Origin: Thermoproteota archaeon
GTDB lineage: Archaea; Thermoproteota; Thermoprotei_A; EX4484-217-1; JAPDJV01
DNA: 32,125 nucleotides
Assembly (NCBI GenBank): GCA_029258925.1
Contig: JAPDJV010000010.1
Location: 1-32,125, forward strand
Direction of reading: 5' to 3'
The notes under the pieces were generated by a model, which saw nothing but the letters and a program-made list of their open reading frames with translations, made no database searches and was not told the DNA's origin. This document shows positions 1 through 8,818 of the stretch, one piece after another. The number at the start of each line of letters is the position of its first letter. The first letter of the stretch is position 1. Made by a program: the position numbers and the translations under genes.

Positions 1-55
1 ACGGGGCTAGACCCCACGGGCTTGGAGCACAGCTCCCATCACCCGCACGTCCACG
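1..55 (-). other. GC-rich, hairpin-rich segment at window edge
   Basis: About two thirds G+C, against roughly 43% for the rest of the window. It holds two close hairpins: GGAGC/GCTCC at 24-36 and GGGG/CCCC at 3-15. A TATA-like stretch reading GCTTATAG on the minus strand lies at 76-83, about 25 bases before the GC-rich part begins. In AT-biased hyperthermophiles, stable RNAs are often the GC-rich islands, so this could be the first part of a structured RNA transcribed leftwards out of the window. I could not fit it to tRNA, 5S or SRP RNA, so no RNA class is named. Confidence 0.25.
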
Positions 56-130
56 AAAATCGTTGACGCAACAAACTATAAGCATATCGCCCAGAGCAAA
101 ATAATATAAAAGAATGCGAAAAGCTACAGT

Positions 131-511
131 TTAATGTTTCTGCCCACCTGTTTTAACCATAATCGCATTATCCAAGAGGTTTTCAAGGAAACTGATATCG
201 GAATATCTTTGAAACAGGGATTCAGGAAGATATTTAGAAACTGCTGGCTCCGATTAGGCCGAAGCAGATGCAGAGTAGGTTAGTTACAGTAGAGTATTTT
301 GAAAGACTTACTAGAACCAATCACTGCTGAAAAAGCTCCAGGATGCATGTCGAATACTTCCTAAAGCCTCTAGGGCTTCGATGAGACTAAACGTTGAAAC
401 CACTTGAACTCTTCTATACGGGAGAACCCCAGTTAACTCAGGTGACACGAAAACTCTGTTAAAAACCTCTAGAAACTTATGTTCAATTTAATCACAAAGA
501 TCAGAGAACAT
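131..511 (-). pseudogene. remnant of an unrecognised gene
   Basis: There is no intact gene between 56 and 616, but the minus strand has two protein-like stretches. One reads from an ATG at 509-511 through an in-frame TAA at 488-490 to a TAG at 311-313 (58 codons after the TAA, including FLEVFNRVFVSPELTGVLPY). The second, in another frame, is open from 253 to a TAA at 131-133 (40 codons, ending LLDNAIMVKTGGQKH). Read together they suggest one decayed gene with a stop and one or more frameshifts. A TATA-like CCGTATAAAC on the minus strand around 552-561 would suit its start. The family is not recognised. Open stretches this short can arise by chance, and a 49-codon plus-strand frame overlaps the second part. 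Confidence 0.3.
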
Positions 512-616
512 GTTGCCCGAAGAATCTTGGAATTGCCTAACACAGCACTAAGTTTATACGGTTATGATAACATAGATTATGCTGAATGTAGACGATGCTT
601 TGGGTGAAGGAGTATT

Positions 617-919
617 TTGGAGTTTGAATACGAGTCCTGGATGTGGAGATTGGAGTCACTGGTTCAAGCAGTAAGATATGTTTTCGAGAGGCTTGGCATG
701 GAGGCAGTCGTAAACGTTGAAGATAAGCATTTGAGAGCTGAGGGCAGGAGCACTACTCTCTCAGCAATTATCGAAGCCGAAGAGCTCGAGATCAAGCCAC
801 CGTACATAAGGCGTTCGATTCCAGCTCTTAAGATAAGGATCTGTCTGGATGGTGCAGAGAGTTCCGTGGAGAAATTTCTTGAAACATATAGGTTGACCAC
901 TCTTAGAGCTGGTGGATAG
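617..919 (+). CDS. conserved hypothetical protein, copy A of a local paralogue pair
   Basis: A 100-residue acidic and basic protein with no signal peptide, membrane segment or motif that I recognise. TTG start; GGTGAAGG at 603-610 lies 6 bases upstream. A TTTATA element at 553-558 gives a plausible promoter. The best support that it is a real gene is a second copy at 8513-8818 that aligns along nearly its whole length with one codon of length difference. Shared blocks include LEFEYESWMW near the N-terminus and the C-terminal VEKFLETYR followed by a Gly-rich end. The substitutions between copies are largely conservative. The second copy carries an in-frame stop, so this is the only intact one. 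Function unknown. Confidence 0.6.
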   Translation: MEFEYESWMWRLESLVQAVRYVFERLGMEAVVNVEDKHLRAEGRSTTLSAIIEAEELEIKPPYIRRSIPALKIRICLDGAESSVEKFLETYRLTTLRAGG

Positions 920-1021
920 CAATTGTTAAGAAAACTTAAACAGTAAGCTGCCTGAAACTCCAGACCAATGAAGCCATAAATCCTCCTGAAGAACCCGCCT
1001 CCCACATGAATGATATCTACT

Positions 1022-1738
1022 CTAGTATTTAGCCTTGAATCTTAACCGCTTAAATACATTGTCATGCCTTCGATCCCCAGAGACCCCGATGACCACTGCT
1101 AGGTTGGACCATTTGAACCCCTTTGATTTAGCAAGATTGATGAATTCCCTCATTTCTTCAACAATGTTTTCGGGTACCCCAAGCCTCTTCCAAGCCTCAA
1201 CACTTTCTCTAACTATATGCTCTACTTCCTCCATAGTTAAAGGAATATTCTGCTTCAATTCTTCAGCATATATGACCTGTAGACTGCAGTCTTCCAATAA
1301 GCCCACCCAGTAAGTTAATGGTTTATAGTCTTCGAATCTGCCAATACTATGCATGGCTTTACGCCATAGACCAGCATACACATTATAAGCTTCACACCCA
1401 CGGGGGGAGGGCTCTACGATTACGATCTCAGCGGAAACCTTTCTAACTTCTTCAATAATCCTCCTATGGATGCAGGGGTCTACTTCGTGGAGCATGAAGC
1501 TGAGAACAGCTGTATCGAATACCTTTGAGCGAAACGGTAGGTGAGCTGCGTCGGCGCAGACTAGCATAACGTTCGACGAGCCGCGACACAGGAAGCTTTT
1601 CAGCTTCTCAAAGGATTCATCTATACATGTCACAACACTGTTTCTATTCTTCTCGACGAGAATTCTTGTAGACTCACCAACACCTACATCGAGAACAGTG
1701 CTGTTCTCCACATTAATTATATTCCATACCTCCTCCAT
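1022..1738 (-). CDS. class I SAM-dependent methyltransferase
   Basis: A 238-residue Rossmann-fold methyltransferase. Motif I is VLDVGVGES (residues ~15-23), the acidic end of strand 2 is VTCIDES, followed by CADAAHLPF (motif III region) and FDTAVLSFMLHEVDP (motif IV), then EIVIVEPSPRG. This is the layout of the methyltransferase-11/UbiE-like families. The substrate cannot be read from the sequence. It lies 140 bases downstream of the cobN-like gene on the same strand and could be cotranscribed with it. A link to tetrapyrrole chemistry is possible, but it does not resemble the CbiF/CobA-type (SUMT) tetrapyrrole methylases, so that link is only positional. No strong ribosome site is seen at the ATG. 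Confidence 0.9.
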   Translation of the reverse strand: MEEVWNIINVENSTVLDVGVGESTRILVEKNRNSVVTCIDESFEKLKSFLCRGSSNVMLVCADAAHLPFRSKVFDTAVLSFMLHEVDPCIHRRIIEEVRKVSAEIVIVEPSPRGCEAYNVYAGLWRKAMHSIGRFEDYKPLTYWVGLLEDCSLQVIYAEELKQNIPLTMEEVEHIVRESVEAWKRLGVPENIVEEMREFINLAKSKGFKWSNLAVVIGVSGDRRHDNVFKRLRFKAKY

Positions 1739-1878
1739 ACAGTGTGCCTCTGCTCCCTAATAGCATGTAACATATGCTTAGTAACTGCTCTCTTCGAGCT
1801 CCATATAGTACTGGTTGGAGTGTGACTAAATATTTGGTTGTTGGCGTGAACTGTTAGTGTTCGTGGAGTTTTGCTCGA

Positions 1879-4800
1879 CTACTCTTCTAGGTAACCCTCT
1901 ATTTCGCTTGAGACCTCCCTTAATTTTTCAATATCTTCTTCACGTGGTTTCCAGTATTCCCTCAAGTATGCTTCGTACAGTCTTTTAACTATTTCATGGA
2001 CTGCCCACTTGTTTTCCTTCAGCATCTTATTTCTCAATTCATCGTTAAATACGTATTTGTCTGCTATTTTGTTCCAAACCCAGTTGGATACTTCACCTGT
2101 GGTTGCTGCTAACCCTAGAACGTACTCTACTCTTTCAGCTATTTCGCGTACGCCGTCGTAGCCGTGTTCTATCATCGCGTTGATCCACTTCGGGTTTAAC
2201 AGTCTAGTTCTAACCGCGTGGTCTATGGCTTCGTCGATGTCTCTAAACTTTATTCTCTCCAAGGTTGTATCTATCCATATGGTGTCTACTTTGGAGCCTC
2301 TAGTGTTTTCAACGGCTTTCCTCAAGCCTCCTAGGAACTCGTAGTAGTGGTCGAGGTCTGTTATCTCGTATTCGTGTGCATACCTTACTTGGCTCACCAA
2401 GTCTACAGTGTTCAGGAGGTTTCTGAACAGTTCGTTAAATTCTTTAGCGTGGATGCTCTCTCCATAACCATACATCATGTCCTCGATGTATGTGTCCGCA
2501 AGCTCCTCCTCGCTCCTCCACGCTGACGATTCTATCATGTCTGTTAGCCTAGTGTTGTACGCTCCGTCCTTGGGGCCGAAAATCCTGATAGTAGAGTTCT
2601 CCCCGTAAGTGTCCTCCATTTCTAGAACATGTTTTCTCACGTAGTTCATTTCCGGGGGTTCATTTAGATTTGCCACTAGCTTCACTGCTCTATCTATTAA
2701 TGTTATTAAGTGTGGTAGAGTGTCTCTGAAAATCCCGCAAATAGTGACCACAACGTCTACTCTAGGTCTGCCCAGTTCTTCCAGTGGAATGACCTCTAAG
2801 TCCGTGCTCCACGGACCATGCTTCCTTACGAGCCTCACTCCCAGGTAGTGGAGTATTTGGCCCACGGTCTCTCCCCTCGTACCCATGGTTTCGAAGCCCC
2901 ATAGGACAACGCCTACTGTTTCAGGATACTTCCCATGCTTCTCCCTGTATTTTTTCAAAGTTTCCTCAGCTATCTTCCTACCTCTAATGTAGGCTGCTTT
3001 GCTAGGTATGAGTCTGGGGTCGAAGGCGTAGCCGTGGCTTCCAGTCGGGAATGCTTCGGGTGTTCTAATAGGGTCTCCGGCGACTATTGGCTGAATATAC
3101 TTGCCGTCGAGCGCGTTTATCACTGAGGCTAACTCATTGCTTGACCTAATCCTGTTTGCAAGATCCTTTGCGAACTCAATAATACTTTCAATATCCCTCC
3201 TGAACTCGCCTGGAAACATCTTAACGACTTCCCCATCTCTTCCATCAAGCACTTTAATCACGATCTCCCTTGCCTCTCTCTCGATTTCTTCAAGGATTTC
3301 GGAGCCTCTTCTACCCTGCACAATAATATGTGGCTTCTCGAGGAGGTCATCGTAGTTCAGACCCTTGGATTCAGCTATTACCCTGTTAAGCGACTTAACT
3401 TCTCTATCATACCTGAGCACAAAAGTTAAGTACTCGACAATATCCTCATCACTCCACTTCTCACCCAGTACGTGGAGTCCTCTAGGCGCTATCGACCTCT
3501 TCATTTCGAATAGTTTGTCGTGGAGCTCGTCGATGCTCGAATACGCTATGTTAAGCTTCTCGCACTTCTCTTCAATCAGCTTCTCCACGATGCTTGCCCT
3601 ACTTGGATCTTGAACTCTTGCTTCCTCGAATTCGTGGAGGAGTTCTTCAAGTTCTACGTAGTCTTCGTATAGATCTGCTTTCATGTATGGAGGCGTTCCA
3701 TGTGTTATTGTGTAGGCATAGCTCCTTCTCTTAGCTATGGTCATTTCCGACGGGTTAGTTACGTGGTAAACGTATACGTGTGGCAAGTCTCCGATCAGCG
3801 TGTCGGGGAAGCATTTAGCCGATAACCCTACTTCCTTGCCTGGCATGAACTCTAGAGTTCCATGGGTTCCCAGGTGGATGACTGCGTCGGCCTTGAACAC
3901 TTCGCTAATCCAGTAGTAGAAGGCTAGGTATTGGTGGTGTGGCGGTAGATCCTTGCTATGGTATATCTTATCAGTGTTCTCATGAACACCTCTACTCGGT
4001 TGCACACCGATGAACACGTTGCCGAGGATCACGCCGGGTATGAGGAACTGGTCGTGGACAACGTTTATGTTTCCCGGAGCCTCACCCCAGGTCTCAACAA
4101 TTCTAGACACGACTTCATCAGGTAGCTTAGCAAGTAGCTCACTGTATTCTCTTACATCGAGTTTGATCGCATTCGTGCTCTCAGGCAGAGTCCATTGAGG
4201 CGAGTTCACTAATCCGTGTGTTGTAATCAGTTCTTTGAGGTCCTCCCTAGTTAGAACATCGGTCACGTAGTTGTTCTCCTTTAAAGTCTTCAACAATGCT
4301 TCAAGACTTCCGAAAACGTCTAGATACGATGCGCTGCCAACATTGTGCTCGCCAGGAGGATAATTGTATATGACTATTGCCACCCTCTTCTCAGCGTTAG
4401 GCTTCCTCCTAAGATTCAGCCACCCCAGTATCCTGTTGATTTTCCTATTGATCCTGTCCTCGATTATCAGGGTTCTCTTACTCATATCATCGCTTAGCCC
4501 AGCTATTGGAATTGGCTCAATGGCTCCGTCGATTTCAGGCAGTGTGACTGCTGTAACTACTTCGATAGGTGAAACACCTTTTTCATCCTTCTCCCACTTA
4601 GATACCTCCCTCATGAACATTATTGGACCGTTGAATAGTGGGCAGTCCAGTTCTTTGAGGAGGTCGTATGTTGGCTCAGAGGGGCCGCCGTAAGGACCTC
4701 CATTAATTCTAAACCATTGTAGATTAACAATGGCGTCGACGACAGGTTTACCTTGTAGCATGCAGTTTCTTCTGAGAAAATCCACCTGGTTGCATAGTTC

Positions 4801-5610
4801 TCTAGAGGAGCCTCCGATAATCGGTATAACATTGACTCCCCTACTCTTCAACTCTTTAAACATGTACTCGGCTACAGGCTTACATTGGTCGAAGTGCATG
4901 CCAGCGTATAGGAGTATTGCGATAGTTGGCCTAGTTAAGTCAACTCTACTAGCTTCAAGATATTCATTAATATTCTTAAACGTTCCAACCTCCGGATCCC
5001 ATATGGAGCCGGGGGGTATTTCGACAAGGGGCTTCTCGTATTTAACTTTCACTCGGAAGTATTCTTTGAGTATTAGGAGCAGCATGTTCTTGAGATTCCT
5101 TTTCCCATGGAAAGCCCAGTACTTGATGCATAGAGCCCAGTTTCTAAAATGTTTTAGTGGGCCAACAGGTATTATTCTCCCCGACTTCTCGATGAGGTCC
5201 ATGATCCTCCAAATCTTCGACATTTCCAAATACTGGGTATCCATGTCAACTTCCCTAATCCTCGAGAATATGGCATCACCCGTGGTACCATTTAATTTGA
5301 GATACCTCAGGATCTCAGGGCTTCCAACAACTAGTGGAAGAACAACTCTAGCCCTACTTCTCCTCAAAAGTTCAGGCAGCTCCTTAACAAACCAGCTGGT
5401 CGGCGTCCTAATGTCAATAATTACTATATCAGCGTCAAGCACAGAATCCTTGAATTCACGTATGAGATCCTTGTTCCTCTCATCTAATTGATGAGTGTAG
5501 AACACTTTCGGCACGATCACACTTTCCAACTCCTTATTAATTTCGTCGACAGCCTCAAACAATGATCCTAGGCCCGTCTTAGTTGATATAACACATAAAT
5601 TGATAATCAT
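1879..5610 (-). CDS. cobN: CobN/BchH-type metal chelatase large subunit
   Basis: 1243 residues, full length for the CobN/ChlH/BchH family. This subunit binds the tetrapyrrole and the metal ion and is driven by an AAA+ I/D motor. Family signatures in order are YNYPPGEHNVGSASYLDV (~416-432), HLGTHGTLEFMPGKEVGLS (~579-597, with the conserved His pair and Glu), FPTGSHGYAFDP (~854-865), LWGFETMGTRGETVGQIL (~903-920), and EELGRPRVDVVVTICGIFRD (~944-963). Start chosen at the ATG at 5610, preceded by AGGTGATT. The motor subunits are the ChlI-ChlD fusion 655 bases away on the opposite strand. CobN (cobalt) is the most likely assignment for an archaeon, but Mg and Co chelatases cannot be separated safely by eye. 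No other corrin or chlorin gene is in the window. It is unbroken. Confidence 0.95.
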   Translation of the reverse strand: MIINLCVISTKTGLGSLFEAVDEINKELESVIVPKVFYTHQLDERNKDLIREFKDSVLDADIVIIDIRTPTSWFVKELPELLRRSRARVVLPLVVGSPEILRYLKLNGTTGDAIFSRIREVDMDTQYLEMSKIWRIMDLIEKSGRIIPVGPLKHFRNWALCIKYWAFHGKRNLKNMLLLILKEYFRVKVKYEKPLVEIPPGSIWDPEVGTFKNINEYLEASRVDLTRPTIAILLYAGMHFDQCKPVAEYMFKELKSRGVNVIPIIGGSSRELCNQVDFLRRNCMLQGKPVVDAIVNLQWFRINGGPYGGPSEPTYDLLKELDCPLFNGPIMFMREVSKWEKDEKGVSPIEVVTAVTLPEIDGAIEPIPIAGLSDDMSKRTLIIEDRINRKINRILGWLNLRRKPNAEKRVAIVIYNYPPGEHNVGSASYLDVFGSLEALLKTLKENNYVTDVLTREDLKELITTHGLVNSPQWTLPESTNAIKLDVREYSELLAKLPDEVVSRIVETWGEAPGNINVVHDQFLIPGVILGNVFIGVQPSRGVHENTDKIYHSKDLPPHHQYLAFYYWISEVFKADAVIHLGTHGTLEFMPGKEVGLSAKCFPDTLIGDLPHVYVYHVTNPSEMTIAKRRSYAYTITHGTPPYMKADLYEDYVELEELLHEFEEARVQDPSRASIVEKLIEEKCEKLNIAYSSIDELHDKLFEMKRSIAPRGLHVLGEKWSDEDIVEYLTFVLRYDREVKSLNRVIAESKGLNYDDLLEKPHIIVQGRRGSEILEEIEREAREIVIKVLDGRDGEVVKMFPGEFRRDIESIIEFAKDLANRIRSSNELASVINALDGKYIQPIVAGDPIRTPEAFPTGSHGYAFDPRLIPSKAAYIRGRKIAEETLKKYREKHGKYPETVGVVLWGFETMGTRGETVGQILHYLGVRLVRKHGPWSTDLEVIPLEELGRPRVDVVVTICGIFRDTLPHLITLIDRAVKLVANLNEPPEMNYVRKHVLEMEDTYGENSTIRIFGPKDGAYNTRLTDMIESSAWRSEEELADTYIEDMMYGYGESIHAKEFNELFRNLLNTVDLVSQVRYAHEYEITDLDHYYEFLGGLRKAVENTRGSKVDTIWIDTTLERIKFRDIDEAIDHAVRTRLLNPKWINAMIEHGYDGVREIAERVEYVLGLAATTGEVSNWVWNKIADKYVFNDELRNKMLKENKWAVHEIVKRLYEAYLREYWKPREEDIEKLREVSSEIEGYLEE

Positions 5611-6040
5611 TCAACAATCACCTAGTTCAAGCAAGTCTTGAAGGGCACCTACTCTGCTGAGTATTGAAAGTTTACACATTCTTAAGTGTTACTTCTCGCC
5701 AATAATAGTATTACTGGATTAAAATACATTAACAATACCATATGACCAGCCAAGAATGATAATACATAATAGTAATTAAGCACATAGAATGTGATTAAAA
5801 ACTACGCTATAGAATTTTGCGCTAACTCTAATCCTTCACTTAGATGGGCATGCAGTGTCAACATAATACTGCTAGGATGATCTTCTCAATGCTTCGAAAT
5901 CATTTAAGGTGAGGTTAAATATTTTGGAAAGATGTCAAGCTATAAACTTTTATAAGTCTCCGTTAATACTGCTTAATGAATAAAAGTGTTAACAATAATG
6001 TAGAGGTCCCCCGCTGTATAGAAATTTCGGGAGGTGCACT
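5611..6040. other. divergent intergenic region between cobN and the chlID operon
   Basis: 430 bases, AT-rich, with no convincing gene on either strand. It must hold promoters for both directions. Near cobN, the minus strand has CACTTAAGAATG around 5681-5692 as a weak TATA candidate. On the plus side there is a good TATA element at 5946-5956. The string TTAACAATA occurs at 5728-5736 and 5990-5998, which could be chance in such AT-rich DNA. No cobalamin riboswitch features were seen. Confidence 0.4.
5946..5956 (+). promoter_or_regulatory. TATA-box promoter for the 6041/chlID operon
   Basis: The stretch AAACTTTTATAAG is a strong crenarchaeal BRE/TATA element. Transcription would be expected to begin about 25 bases on, near 5978, leaving roughly 60 bases of leader before the GTG at 6041. 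Confidence 0.5.
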
Positions 6041-6232
6041 GTGATATTCACCGTGAAAGACTCGGCATTTATTTGGATGATTCCCGCAGTTGCAGTCCTA
6101 TTTGTTTTGATCGTTAACACTATGACCCACGTTCCACGCCCTAGGCTTCCTAGTACTAAATTATCTGCAACACGACTGTTTGAAAGCATTTCTATCGTGA
6201 TGGGATTGGGGGGTCAGATCTTAGGGATTTGA
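6041..6232 (+). CDS. small single-pass membrane protein upstream of chlID
   Basis: 63 residues. A hydrophobic helix spans residues ~9-27 (AFIWMIPAVAVLFVLIVNT), followed by a basic, proline-containing stretch (HVPRPRLPSTK) and a mildly hydrophobic tail. GTG start with GGGAGGTG 4-5 bases upstream, which is the best evidence that it is translated. It ends 33 bases before chlID and shares its promoter. I do not recognise a family, and it lacks the His-rich motif of the cobalt-transporter subunit CbtB. It could be a membrane tether or transport helper for the chelatase, or a leader peptide. That is inference from position only. Confidence 0.45.
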   Translation: MIFTVKDSAFIWMIPAVAVLFVLIVNTMTHVPRPRLPSTKLSATRLFESISIVMGLGGQILGI

Positions 6233-6265
6233 GCACCGTGATTTCCAGTTAAATGCTTTAAAGAG

Positions 6266-8266
6266 GTGTCTGTGGAGGAGTTGGAGAGAGTAAGGGTCTT
6301 CCCGTTCACGGCTATAGTTGGAATGGAGAAGACTAAGCTTGCTTTAATGGCCGTAGCCGTGGATCCAACTATAGGCGGCGTGTTGCTTAGTGGCGATAAG
6401 GGTACTGGTAAGTCGACACTGGTGAGAGCGTTTGCCGACGTATTGCCGGAGATACCTGTTGTTAAGGGATGCCCGTTTAACTGTAACCCGTACAATCCGC
6501 TGGAGATGTGCGACAACTGTTACTCAAGGTATGTGCATGGCGAGAGTCTTGAGGTTGTTATGAGGAAGATGAAGGTTGTTAACCTGCCCTTGAACATAAC
6601 TGTCGACAGACTTGTTGGAACAATAGACATTAAGAGAGTGCTCACCGAGGGTGTTAGAGCATTCCAGGTTGGGTTGCTGGCCGAGGCTAACAGGAACATA
6701 CTGTACATTGACGAGGTTAACTTGCTAGACGACTACGTGGCTGACCTACTTCTCGACGCTGCGGCACTGGGCTGGAATATCGTTGAGCGCGAGGGAATAT
6801 CGTTCAAGCATCCGGCGAAATTCATTTTAGTGGGCAGTATGAATCCCGAGGAAGGCGAGTTGAGGCCTCAACTCCTAGATAGATTCGGCCTCTACATACC
6901 AATAGAGGCTATTAACGATCCCGATGTGAGGGTAGAGATAGTTAAGAGAGTTGAGGAGTTCCACCGGGATCCGATAGGATTCTACAAGAAGTGGGAGCCG
7001 GAGCAAGAAAAGGTTAGGGAGAAGATAGTTAGAGCTAGAAGGCTGCTTCCCAACGTTACTGTCGACAACGATCTTCTCAAGCTACTGGCTAAGACAGTGG
7101 TTGAAATGGGTATTAGAACTCATAGAGCCGAAATAGTTACTGTCAAAGTAGCTAAAGCTATTGCAGCACTTGATGGTAGGACTGAGGTGAGCTTAGAGGA
7201 TCTTAGGAGAGCTATGGAGCTGTCCCTGCTACATAGAGTGAAGTCTAGAGCATTCGAGAAGCCAAGGCCCAACCTACAGCCACCACCTAAATTACGGCCT
7301 CAGAGAAACCCTAATAATAAACCTGAGCGTAGACGCGGGGGAAAAACTGCCCACAGAGATAGCAGTAATGTGAGGGGGAGAGAACACAGTTTAAGGAACA
7401 CCTTGAACCCCGTGGAGGAGGAAATTCATCGCAATAATCCAGGCAACGTCATTGGCGAAGGGAGGAAGGTGTTCGAGGCTACTGAATTCAACCAGCAACT
7501 CCCCAACCCTCTTCAAGGCGGAACCAGATACACACGGTTTCCACAGGGTAGGGGAGCGAGAGATGAAGTAGCAACCGTTATTGGATATGGCCACGGATAC
7601 CCAGTAACCTACTCCATACCGGTTAGAGAGGAACATCTGCAAGACCTAGACCTGTTTGCCACAGTAAACGCGGCCGCTCTAAGAATTAGAAGGTTGCCGT
7701 TGACCGTGGAGCGGGAAGACTTTAGAGTTAGGGTTCGCAAGTGCAGGACACCCAGACTAATAGTCATATTACTTGACTGCAGTGGAAGCATGTCTGTTAA
7801 GAGGAGAGTTAGTATAGCTAAGGGTCTTGTTAGAAAACTCATAGAAACCTCTTATGTGAGAAGAGACTACGTAGCACTCATAACGTTCAGAGGACGTGAT
7901 GCCACACTAACTGTACCACCAACACGCAAATACGAGGAAGCATACGAGGTTATCGATAAAATCCCGGTAGGCGGTAGAACACCCCTAGCAGCAGCACTAC
8001 AGAGCCTACTCACGCTCGCACGAGTATTCAGAATGAAGTATAGGAATGCTACGATAAGAGCAATACTAGTAACAGATGGGAAAGCCAACATACCACTATA
8101 CAATAAGCCGATACGTGAAGAACTTAGAACTCTTGCAAACGCTATTAGGAGAGCAAAAGTAAAGTTTGAAATATACGATACTAGACCCAGAGGAATAATA
8201 GATCCATCACCTTCATACATAGAAGTATTAGCGGAGATCCTCGAATGCCCCGTCTACAGCATTTAG
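6266..8266 (+). CDS. ChlI-ChlD fusion: AAA+ and VWA motor subunit of metal chelatase
   Basis: 666 residues combining the I and D subunits of Mg/Co chelatases. The AAA+ part (1-330) has Walker A GDKGTGKST (43-51), a four-Cys insert (C69, C73, C82, C85) like that of I-subunits, Walker B ILYIDE (~145-150), sensor GSMNPEEGELRP (~190-201) and an Arg finger region LLDRFG. Residues ~330-440 form a Pro/Arg/Asn-rich linker. The C-terminal VWA domain has a complete MIDAS: DCSGS (504-508), TPLAA (572-576) and VTDGKANIP. It would form the ATP-driven ring that acts on CobN. GTG start; it follows the small membrane protein by 33 bases. It faces away from cobN but surely works with it. No damage is visible. 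Confidence 0.95.
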   Translation: MSVEELERVRVFPFTAIVGMEKTKLALMAVAVDPTIGGVLLSGDKGTGKSTLVRAFADVLPEIPVVKGCPFNCNPYNPLEMCDNCYSRYVHGESLEVVMRKMKVVNLPLNITVDRLVGTIDIKRVLTEGVRAFQVGLLAEANRNILYIDEVNLLDDYVADLLLDAAALGWNIVEREGISFKHPAKFILVGSMNPEEGELRPQLLDRFGLYIPIEAINDPDVRVEIVKRVEEFHRDPIGFYKKWEPEQEKVREKIVRARRLLPNVTVDNDLLKLLAKTVVEMGIRTHRAEIVTVKVAKAIAALDGRTEVSLEDLRRAMELSLLHRVKSRAFEKPRPNLQPPPKLRPQRNPNNKPERRRGGKTAHRDSSNVRGREHSLRNTLNPVEEEIHRNNPGNVIGEGRKVFEATEFNQQLPNPLQGGTRYTRFPQGRGARDEVATVIGYGHGYPVTYSIPVREEHLQDLDLFATVNAAALRIRRLPLTVEREDFRVRVRKCRTPRLIVILLDCSGSMSVKRRVSIAKGLVRKLIETSYVRRDYVALITFRGRDATLTVPPTRKYEEAYEVIDKIPVGGRTPLAAALQSLLTLARVFRMKYRNATIRAILVTDGKANIPLYNKPIREELRTLANAIRRAKVKFEIYDTRPRGIIDPSPSYIEVLAEILECPVYSI

Positions 8267-8512
8267 AGCCGTAACGTCTCAATAGGCTGCCAGAGCTATG
8301 AAAATTTTGGCCCCTAGGCCACTAACCCCCACATCACCTCAAAGTTTAAGGCCCCAGATGCTATGAAGTATACTTACTAGTGTGATGATATGGGATTCTA
8401 GTTTTAAAGAGTGCGAGACCAAGGCTGTAGCAGTGTTAAAGTTTAAAACCAGCCTACTAGCCGTAACATGAGTTAAAGGTAGTAGTGTGGAGTCTTAGGT
8501 AGGCGGAGAAGC

Positions 8513-8818
8513 TTGGAGTTTGAATATGAGTCGTGGATGTGGAGTCTGGAGTAGTTCATTGAAATAGTTAACCATGTTTTCAAGAGGCTGGGAATAGAGC
8601 CGGTAATTGAAGTTGAAGGTAGGCGTCTAAGAGTTGAGGGAAGAAGCCCTGTTCTCTCAGTGATTATTGAAGCCGGGGAATGCGAGGGCTTCAAAGCCCC
8701 ACACATAGGCCATCGATTCCCAATACTCAAGATAAGAGTCCGCTTAGATGGTGTGGAGGAGTCCGTTGAGAAATTCTTGGAGACGTACAGGATATGTACT
8801 TTCAGAGGTGGCGGATAG
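8513..8818 (+). pseudogene. degenerate copy B of the 617-919 gene, in-frame stop
   Basis: Starting at the same relative TTG (LEFEYESWMW), this region aligns over its whole length with the 100-residue protein at 617-919 and ends at the matching place (VEKFLETYR, then a Gly-rich tail and TAG at 8816-8818). Codon 14 is a TAG at 8552-8554 where copy A has TCA (Ser). The other codons stay open. One stop and otherwise conserved frame suggests recent loss, or a start downstream of the stop giving a shortened protein. There is no evidence for pyrrolysine decoding, and this group of archaea is not known to use it. An inverted repeat GTTTGAA/TTCAAAC at 8828-8854 lies just after the gene. Confidence 0.8.

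Noticed and set aside
134-283. 49-codon plus-strand frame with a TATA-like AATATAAAA (about 103-111) some 25 bases upstream, a possible leaderless small gene
   Set aside because: The minus strand of the same DNA gives more protein-like text, and 49 open codons are not rare by chance.
4730-5491. Long plus-strand open frame (253 codons) inside cobN
   Set aside because: It is antisense to well-conserved CobN coding sequence and has no protein family features.
5611-6040. Cobalamin riboswitch before cobN or chlID
   Set aside because: No B12-box-like sequence or multi-stem fold was seen, and such riboswitches are rare in archaea.
8552-8554. In-frame TAG as a pyrrolysine codon in paralogue copy B
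   Set aside because: Copy A has Ser there, no pyrrolysine genes are in view, and this kind of archaeon is not known to use it.
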